Of a stretch of 14,602 nt of DNA, positions 9,248 through 14,602 are shown in pieces. The notes under the pieces were generated by a model, which was not told the DNA's origin, did not search any database, and saw nothing but the letters and a program-made list of their open reading frames with translations. Where the stretch lies: positions 17,282-31,883 of the forward strand of contig NW_014013493.1 in NCBI RefSeq assembly GCF_000611645.1, given 5' to 3'. Position numbers and translations under genes: made by a program. The stretch comes from Monoraphidium neglectum. Taxonomy: Eukaryota > Chlorophyta > Chlorophyceae > Sphaeropleales > Selenastraceae. Each line of letters begins with the position of its first letter. Within the stretch, counting starts at the first letter, position 1.

Positions 9248-9801
9248 GGCATATGCTATATGACACTGAGTCATTGAGGACCCGCCATTGTGTGGAGAAA
9301 CATCAGCGCTTCGCAAAAGGGGCCTTGGCGACATGGGTGTTGATGAGTCGAGTCGCCCCGACGGCGCGCTTGATTTGCCAGCCGGCAGTCGGCCCACCCC
9401 AGGTGCAGCTGACCATGACCGTAGTGCACAATGGCAAGCTTAACATTCCCGTAAGGCCTCCAGTGTGGCAGGTCATCCCATGCACACGGCGGCAGTGCTC
9501 AGCACTTTTCCCGCTAACTGGCTCTGAAGGCGCCGTGTACGGCTGCCATTGGGATGCAGAGACTTGCGTGCTGGTTGGGTGCTGCAGCAGGCTCATACAC
9601 GGTAACCCGTCCATATTGCGCTCATCGTCGTGAGGTGCAGCAGCGATGCGGTCAAGCCAATATCACCCGACAGCGACAGGGCAGCTGCGCATGTGGGCTG
9701 CCTCGCCAACATGTTATTGTGGCTGCCAGCATTGTTACGGTGTCTTTCAATGACGACAGGCATGTTGTTTGTTCGTGTGGTTTCAATTGTTCTTCCGGGA
9801 C

Positions 9802-9820
9802 GCGAGTGTTACACACTCGC
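9802..9820. terminator. Hairpin holding minus-strand TGTAA, candidate RPA2 3' end signal
   Basis: GCGAGTGT and ACACTCGC form a perfect 8-bp stem with a 3-nt loop. The minus-strand copy contains TGTAA (9813-9809), 315 bp downstream of the RPA2 stop. It is a candidate poly(A) signal sitting in a hairpin; function is inferred. Confidence 0.45.
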
Positions 9821-10127
9821 CATAGTGTGAGCCTCGACGCCATACAACGGCAACCCATGATGACGTCAGACAAGGGTCGGCTTGTCAAACACAACGGCAG
9901 CCACCCAAGCGCTGTCAACATTACGATAAAATGGGGTATCACATCGCGCATGGCAAGCCAATGTATATACGCACATGACACTTGCATGCAGCCACCCACG
10001 GCCTTTTCTTCACCCCGGACACAGCGCGTAGCCCTGCCTGCCAGGCACATGCCCTACCCGTATCGCCCCATGGAAGTGTGCTGTGGCCCCACAACCCCGC
10101 CGCGAGTGCACCCCGCGGACGGATGCA

Positions 10128-12733
10128 TCACGTGGCGCGCCAGTGGTTCTCGTCGCATGTGGTGTATGCATGTGCCTCGTTCTGCAGGAATTGTAGGGCC
10201 GCCGTCACCTGCGGCCGGCTAAAGCTGGGGCCAAGGCGTGCGCAGATCTGTGGGGGTATAAGGGGGAGGGAAGCAGAGGGGGTTTGGGCGCACGAGCGCA
10301 AGTACGGCAAAGGCGGATGTGCTGCATGAACAGCCAGCCAGCCGCTCACGCCATGGTCTATTTTTGGCACAACGTGCCTGAGGCCTGCACGCGCGCTTAC
10401 AACCAGGCGCTTCAGGCATCCCAGCAGGCTTGACAGGTCAACCCGGGCCCGCCCCTTGCACATCCACCCCATGCCCCGCAGTGCCCACACAAACAAGTAC
10501 ACAAGTCACAACACGGCCAGAACTAACGCACGTCGTTGACATGCACGCCCTGGTCCCCTGCAGCCGGGCCAGATATGATCTGGAGGACGGCGCTGGCGCA
10601 GGGGTTGAGGCCGCCAGGGCCAGCCGCGCCGGCGCCGCCACCGCCGAAGCCGCCCTGTTGCTTTTGTTGCTGCTGCGGCTGCAGCTGCGGCTGCTGTTGC
10701 TGCTGCCAGCCGCCTGAGGCAGGGGTTGCAAATTAAAGGGTCGGGTAAGAAGCCAAGCAGGCATCCCAAAAGCAAACTGACGCGTGGGCCCAGCGGGTCT
10801 GGGCTTTCCCCTCAGCGACCAATGAATGCTGGGGTGCCGACGGGCAAGGCTTCAGCAACAACACTCAAGCCATGGCATCACCTGCTGCCGGCCCTCCATA
10901 GCCGCCGCCGCCCGCGAAGCCCCCCTGCTGCTGCGGCGCTCCAGCCTGGGATGAAGGGGTGCGCGAGCCTGGATCGTTAGGACGAAGCGCCTCAATTCAA
11001 GCATCAGTGAGCAAGCAGCGATAATCCATTGATAATCACAATCAAGACTGCTCCGCGTCGTAGAAACCTTGAGGGAAGCTTTTGACATACCCAGACGCCT
11101 CCAGGCGCACCAGCACCGCACAAGCTCGCCCGCGCCGCCCCCGCGCCCAGCCGACCCGTCTCACCGCTCAGTCCCCCGCGCCGGTGCCGCCGCCCTTCAG
11201 CAGGTGCAGGTGCTGGAATATGGCCTGAAGGTAGTGATACGTCACCTGAGGGAGGCGGCGCAAGAGAGCCGGCCCCGCGTTGCTTCGCAGGCGGGCAGAG
11301 CCTGCCCATGCGAGCAGAGGGGGCCGCGAGCAGCCGCCCCCCAAACGTGACGGCGTCAAACAGCTGCGGCTCATGCCCGCAGGGCACGCATTTCAAAAAG
11401 AACGCGGCCCCGGGCTCTATGCACAAGGTGTTATTGCCCAGAATTCCAGGCTTGGGAGCAGCAACCGACCCAAGCATGAAAGTCCCATGAGTATGACCAA
11501 CCCCGTGAGTTTGAGCAACCCTGTAAGGTGCAGCAGCCCCGCGAGATTGGTTGGGCCCCCAGGAAACTGCCTGGCCCCACCTCATTGAAGTCATGTATGG
11601 GGCGTATTGAGAACGCCTGGACGCTCCGGCTGCCGTTGAACGTCCGCACATGGCCGATCGCGCGCACGTACGTGCCTGGCCGCCACTCCGCCAGCTTCTG
11701 GGCGCACGCCTGCGGCTGCGGGGCCGCGGCCGAGCGCGCCACGGCGGCGCAGTTCACGGTCTAGCCTCTTCGCAGCGGCACCTATGGGTCACGCAGGGCG
11801 CGAGCGAGCTAGACGACTTTGCAACTCAGGCGGGGCCAATGCGCTGCGCCGGGGCAGCCATACAAGCGGATCCTGCCGCTCACGTCCTCGACGGCGTCGC
11901 CGAAAAACTGGAGGTCCGTGGCCCCGGTGCCGTCGCTGACCCGCAGGTCCAGGCTGCCGCCGCGCTCTGCGATGCTGAGCACCTTTCCGACGACCGTCAC
12001 CTGTGGTGGTTATGGACAGGGGCGCGCGGCGGCGCGGTTTGCGCGGCCGGGCGCACGGGCTTCGGGCCGCCGTGCGAATGCGAGCGGCGGGGCGCGGGCG
12101 CGGGCTGCACGGTGCTGGGGAAGGCGCGTCCGCTGGCGGCTGCTCGTGGCCAGGAATATGATGCTGCTGATGGTACTGCTGCACTGAATCCAAGCAGCTC
12201 ACGTTTGAGAGATCGAAGCCATCGACGATCAGGTCTTGTTGGTCTGAGGGGATGTTCGCGGCGGCCTGCCAGCACAGCATGCGGATTGGCGCGTTGGGGG
12301 TGGGTAAGGGTGTCGAGCCCAGCTGGGAGCATGCGGTTGGGGGTTGCGAGGCAAACGGGGGCGACGCGGAGGGCGGGCGTGGAGCGAGCCGCCTGGCGCG
12401 GCCGGCTGCGGGGCGCTGCTTTTGCCGCTCATGCGCATTTGAGGTGCGGGGCCTCGCCTGTACCAGCTGCCGTATTGTGACAGCACGCAGCGTCTGCTCC
12501 TTGTTTGGGCGTCCCTATGACCGTGGTGAGTTCAGGAGACGCGAAAGAGACTGAAGTGGACGAACATGGCGCCTGCGGCGGCGTCACGCCTGTGCAAGGG
12601 GGGGTCGCCAGGCGTGGCGCACGGGGCTCACCCTGCCGCCGCTACCGCCGCCGCCGCCCTGTGCCGGGTCCTGTTGCTGAGTCGGCACGAAGCCGCCCCC
12701 ACCGAACTGGTCGAAGCCCCCGCCTCCGTACAT
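10128..12733 (-). CDS. RPA2: Replication protein A 32 kDa subunit (RPA2), frame break in exon 5
   Basis: RPA2 is the middle subunit of the heterotrimeric ssDNA-binding complex of nuclear DNA replication, repair and recombination. Model: complement(join(10128..10247,10532..10713,10882..10968,11165..11245,11581..11715,11884..12000,12203..12322,12632..12733)). Exon 1 gives the Gly-rich N-terminus MYGGGGFDQFGGGGFVP. Exons 2-5 give the OB-fold (DBD-D): DLIVDGFDLSN, VTVVGKVLSIAE, EWRPGTYVRAIGHVRTF, AFSIRPIHDFNE and VTYHYLQAIFQHLHLL. Exons 6-7 give a Gln/Gly-rich linker. Exons 7-8 give the winged helix (AVLQIISGPAAGDQGVHVND, ALQFLQNEAHAYTTCDENHW), which in the family binds repair and checkpoint partners. 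The usual Trp-Val-Asp of the OB-fold is FFGD here. Oddity: exon 5 meets TGA at 11168-11170 just before its GTGAGA donor at 11164, and its phase is one base short of exon 6, so the model is off by one nucleotide (944 nt; 945 would give 314 residues). The frame is open upstream of ATG 12731-12733, but the family N-terminus supports this start. The exon 4 start may be 11709 instead. Confidence 0.94.
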
Positions 12734-13785
12734 TGCGCCTGATCGAGATGATCTGCTCTGCGGTGTACGGGAAGCTATTGGGTAGATATCCTCAATAGAA
12801 TTCTGAATTGAATGGAGAGTCGTATGGAGAGTCCATAGGTCGTTCGAACTCTCCGCGTCGTGGCCCGTGCTGTGCCTGCCGCGTGACCTCATCTCAAGGC
12901 AGACTTCGCCACTCAATGACATGTGCCGCTCATCTCGTGCTACAAGCATTTTGATACAGCGTGGTGCTTCCTTACAGGCATCCAGTGCCACACATCTCTT
13001 GGCTACTGTTGCGGTACCGAATTACAGCTGATCCAGTGTAGATGTGGTAAACGTAGCGGCTTTTGGAACGGCCTCGATCACAATTACCCTGGTTGGGCCC
13101 GTTGGGCCAAGCGATTTGGTGGGCGGGTGATGGTCAACTGTGTTGTGCCGCCACTGCACCGTCCATCACAGTGGCGAAGCATGGGCTGCGTTGTCCGCTG
13201 TGAGCTCCCCCTCCCTGATAACATGGTGTCGCTTGAGCGCCTGGGTAGCTTGGAGCAAACAACACAACCGGTGACAGGTTTGGGTCACGCATTGGTGCAC
13301 CGGCACAACACCGGCAAACTGGTCACTGATGCGTTGAAACAACTGGGTCTCCTGGCAGAAAGATTGGTTACACAATCTAAGGGCTCGCCACTGCGCATGC
13401 GGGAGGAAAACAGGAATGACTCATTGTGGAACTCCTATCCATCTGCGTCTAGCACACCAGGTTGCAGCATGACCACATGAGCCTGGCTGAGCAAGGCCAG
13501 CCATGCCGATGACGCCAGCGGCCGAGGATGACTGTGCGGCGAGAAAGCCGGCTCTGGAGGATGATGGGTGCACTGGCACGTGAACCGCGTACAGAGGAAC
13601 TCTCTGCTCAAAGCCCACCGTGGTCAGGGAACGACGTGGCGAAGCTGGCGGAAAGGTGTCGGGCACCCGTGAGGCTGCCGAGCTGGGGAAAATGCAGGTT
13701 GGCTCGCCGGCAGCGAGGGGCGGCCGGCTGGAAGGCGGACAGAGGGACAAAAGCGCGAGAAGCATGCTGTATGGGTGTCGTTGAA
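12734..13785. other. Upstream region of RPA2 and intergenic DNA; one doubtful ORF
   Basis: This region lies between the RPA2 start and the 3' end of the right-edge gene, and is less GC-rich than the coding parts. Near the RPA2 start there is a tandem GGAGAGTC (about 12810-12830). A plus-strand frame is open at 12923-13480 but has no ATG before about 13129, and its codon use (many TTG, CAA, ACA) differs from the genes here. A good acceptor-like CTTCCTTACAG stands at 12968-12978. I see no recognised domain. Confidence 0.45.
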
Positions 13786-13790
13786 TTACA
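13786..13790 (-). promoter_or_regulatory. Candidate poly(A) signal TGTAA (right-edge gene)
   Basis: Minus-strand TGTAA 434 bp downstream of the TAG at 14224-14226. It is the best candidate 3' end signal for the Pro/Met/Gly-rich gene, by motif and position only. Confidence 0.45.
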
Positions 13791-14223
13791 AACACCGCGC
13801 CAACGCGCACTGCCGACGGGGCAGGCACCAGGCGGTATTGTTGTTGCGGCGCGCCAGCGGCGCAGCACTGCGGGGAAGGTGCGGCTTCAAGCGCCGTCAG
13901 AGCGGAGTTTGGCTGCCGAGTGGATCGTTGCTGGTGCGGTGGTGGCTGCTGCCAAACTCCTGCTGGTTGGGGCCTGGCGCGCCCTGCCGTTGCCTTCGGC
14001 AGGCGGCAGGCGGCTGCCTTGCTGGGCGGTTGATTGTTGATCAGTGTTGATCAAGGGCATGCGTATGCGCGGCTGCTGCCTGTGCGGCGGGACGCATCCT
14101 GTTTGGATATGCGCGTGGCCGTCACGCATGCCATGCTGTCTCAGCTGGCGGCGCGCATGCTTCGCAGCCGGTGCGCGCATGTGTGCGTCGTCCCGACTCA
14201 CGCTCATCCTGCTGCTGGGGCTA
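13791..14223. other. Probable 3' UTR of right-edge gene
   Basis: No supported coding exon. The stretch lies between the stop codon at 14224-14226 and the TGTAA at 13786-13790 on the minus strand. It contains several GCATGC/GCGCATGC palindromic hexamers around 14060-14180. Confidence 0.5.
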
Positions 14224-14602
14224 CTACTGCTGGCTCTGGCGCTGCCTCTCCTGCCCCTCCCCAAAGTACATGGGCGGCTGCGGGCCGCTGCCGGAGGGCA
14301 TGCCGTAATGCGGCATGCCCATCATGCCCGGCGCCTGCCCCGCCCCTGGCGGACCCATCATCATCGGAACGCTGCAAAAAAATGGCGGCGGCGGCCCGCG
14401 GGGGCCTGGCGGCGGCGGCATCATGCCGGGCCCATTGCGGGTGAGGCGGTGCGGGTGGTGGGCGGGGTGGTGGTGCGGCGGCGGGTGGCTGCCCGGATGG
14501 AATGAGGCGGGGTCAGGCATCCAAAACCCGGGGCCGGGCGGGCCGTCGGGGAACGGCGGCGGCGGCATGCCCCACGGCGGCGGCACCTGCGCGCCGCCGG
14601 GG
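14224..14602 (-). CDS. C-terminal part of Pro/Met/Gly-rich protein (partial at right edge)
   Basis: The minus-strand frame is open from the right window edge to TAG at 14224-14226, giving 125 residues; the gene continues outside. It reads AQVPPPWGMPPPPFPDG, a His/Pro stretch (PPPHHHPAHHPHR), GPGMMPPPPGPRGPP, PMMMGPPGAGQAPGMMGMP and a charged end GEGQERQRQSQQ. Such Pro/Gly/Met tails are common in RNA-processing and splicing proteins, but no domain is present to prove this. A strong acceptor-like TTTTTTTGCAG (near 14373) lies inside the frame, but I find no GT donor between it and 14500, so the frame is read through. The first in-window GTG at 14586 is not taken as the start. Confidence 0.6.
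   Translation of the reverse strand, partial: PGGAQVPPPWGMPPPPFPDGPPGPGFWMPDPASFHPGSHPPPHHHPAHHPHRLTRNGPGMMPPPPGPRGPPPPFFCSVPMMMGPPGAGQAPGMMGMPHYGMPSGSGPQPPMYFGEGQERQRQSQQ
14296..14320. repeat. Perfect 10-bp hairpin inside coding sequence
   Basis: GGGCATGCCG, a 5-nt loop (TAATG) and CGGCATGCCC form a perfect GC-rich stem. It lies in the right-edge gene, where it encodes the repeated GMP of GMPHYGMP. It may simply follow from the repeated peptide. Confidence 0.8.

Larger units (their letters stand above)
9206..10127. other. Intergenic: upstream flank of gene 4, 3' UTR of RPA2, possible decayed element
   Basis: No gene is confidently supported. On the left it should contain the promoter of the minus-strand poly-Gln protein gene, with a G-box CACGTG at 9242-9247. 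On the right it holds the 3' UTR of RPA2. Base composition is less GC-rich than the genes. A plus-strand frame open from 9554 to 10222 contains HVVCSCGFNCSSGTRVLHTRHSV, faintly like a SWIM zinc finger, but it overlaps the last RPA2 exon in antisense and has no proven start. Confidence 0.5.

Noticed and set aside
10390..10440. Possible extra RPA2 exon encoding LLGCLKRLV
   Set aside because: Exon 7 (ending GVHVND) joins exon 8 (ICARLGPSF) directly in phase and matches the family, so no extra exon is needed.
10438..10764. Alternative minus-strand frames over the Gln-rich RPA2 exon 7
   Set aside because: They read the CAG tract as Ser or Ala; only the frame giving poly-Gln joins in phase to GVHVND and the winged-helix exon.
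11650..12480. Plus-strand open frame of 276 codons
   Set aside because: It is antisense to RPA2 exons 2-4, which are firmly identified by the conserved OB-fold motifs.
12340..12486. Possible extra RPA2 exon encoding GKSSAPQPAAPGG
   Set aside because: Its frame does not join the exon at 12322; exon 1 plus exon 2 already gives the usual distance (about 74 residues) to the OB-fold.
14365..14400. Intron ending at TTTTTTTGCAG in the right-edge gene
   Set aside because: No GT donor was found in the preceding 100 bases on the minus strand, and the frame is open straight through.
1..14602. Prokaryotic defence, CRISPR, phage or toxin system
   Set aside because: The spliced genes, TGTAA signals and RPA2 show a eukaryotic nuclear locus; no repeat-spacer array or operon-like gene packing exists.

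Overview
The window reads as nuclear DNA of a green alga (Chlorophyta; the class cannot be fixed from this sequence). The evidence is GC-rich coding sequence full of Ala/Gly/Pro/Gln runs, many short introns of about 150-330 bp with GTGAGT/GTGCGT-like donors and CAG acceptors, long untranslated regions, and TGTAA candidate poly(A) signals placed downstream of several stop codons. No prokaryotic operon, phage, CRISPR array, rRNA or recognisable tRNA is visible. All gene models were assembled by eye from open frames, splice signals, phase agreement and family motifs.

Layout. (1) 2-849, plus: the last exons of a low-complexity Ala/Gly/Pro-rich protein, cut by the left edge, followed by a long 3' region to about 1850 with a TGTAA signal. 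(2) 2273-4164, plus: a six-exon gene for a YkgJ/UPF0153-type CxxCxxCC metal-chelating protein. It has a 15-nt microexon and one GC-AG intron. (3) 4337-5173, minus and convergent with gene 2: a two-exon GCK-domain protein whose cysteines form a twin CX9C pattern. (4) 6986-9205, minus: a five-exon gene for a protein of about 519 residues with poly-Gln and no recognised family, followed by a 3' region of about 1.1 kb. (5) 10128-12733, minus: an eight-exon RPA2 (RPA32) gene, the middle subunit of replication protein A. It has an unusual Gln/Gly-rich linker and, as sequenced, an in-frame TGA four bases before an exon-5 donor. (6) 14224-14602, minus: the 3' end of a Pro/Met/Gly-rich protein running off the right edge.

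The genes are not an evident functional cluster: a DNA-replication factor, a probable mitochondrial or redox-type small Cys protein, a metal-binding protein and three low-complexity proteins. Intergenic stretches (850-2272, 5174-6985, 9206-10127, 12734-14223) hold untranslated regions, promoters, small perfect hairpins, and perhaps decayed mobile-element sequence near 9550-10050.

I found no convincing new multi-gene system. The observations most worth checking are the RPA2 frame break, the microexon/GC-AG splice and the spliced CX9C motif.
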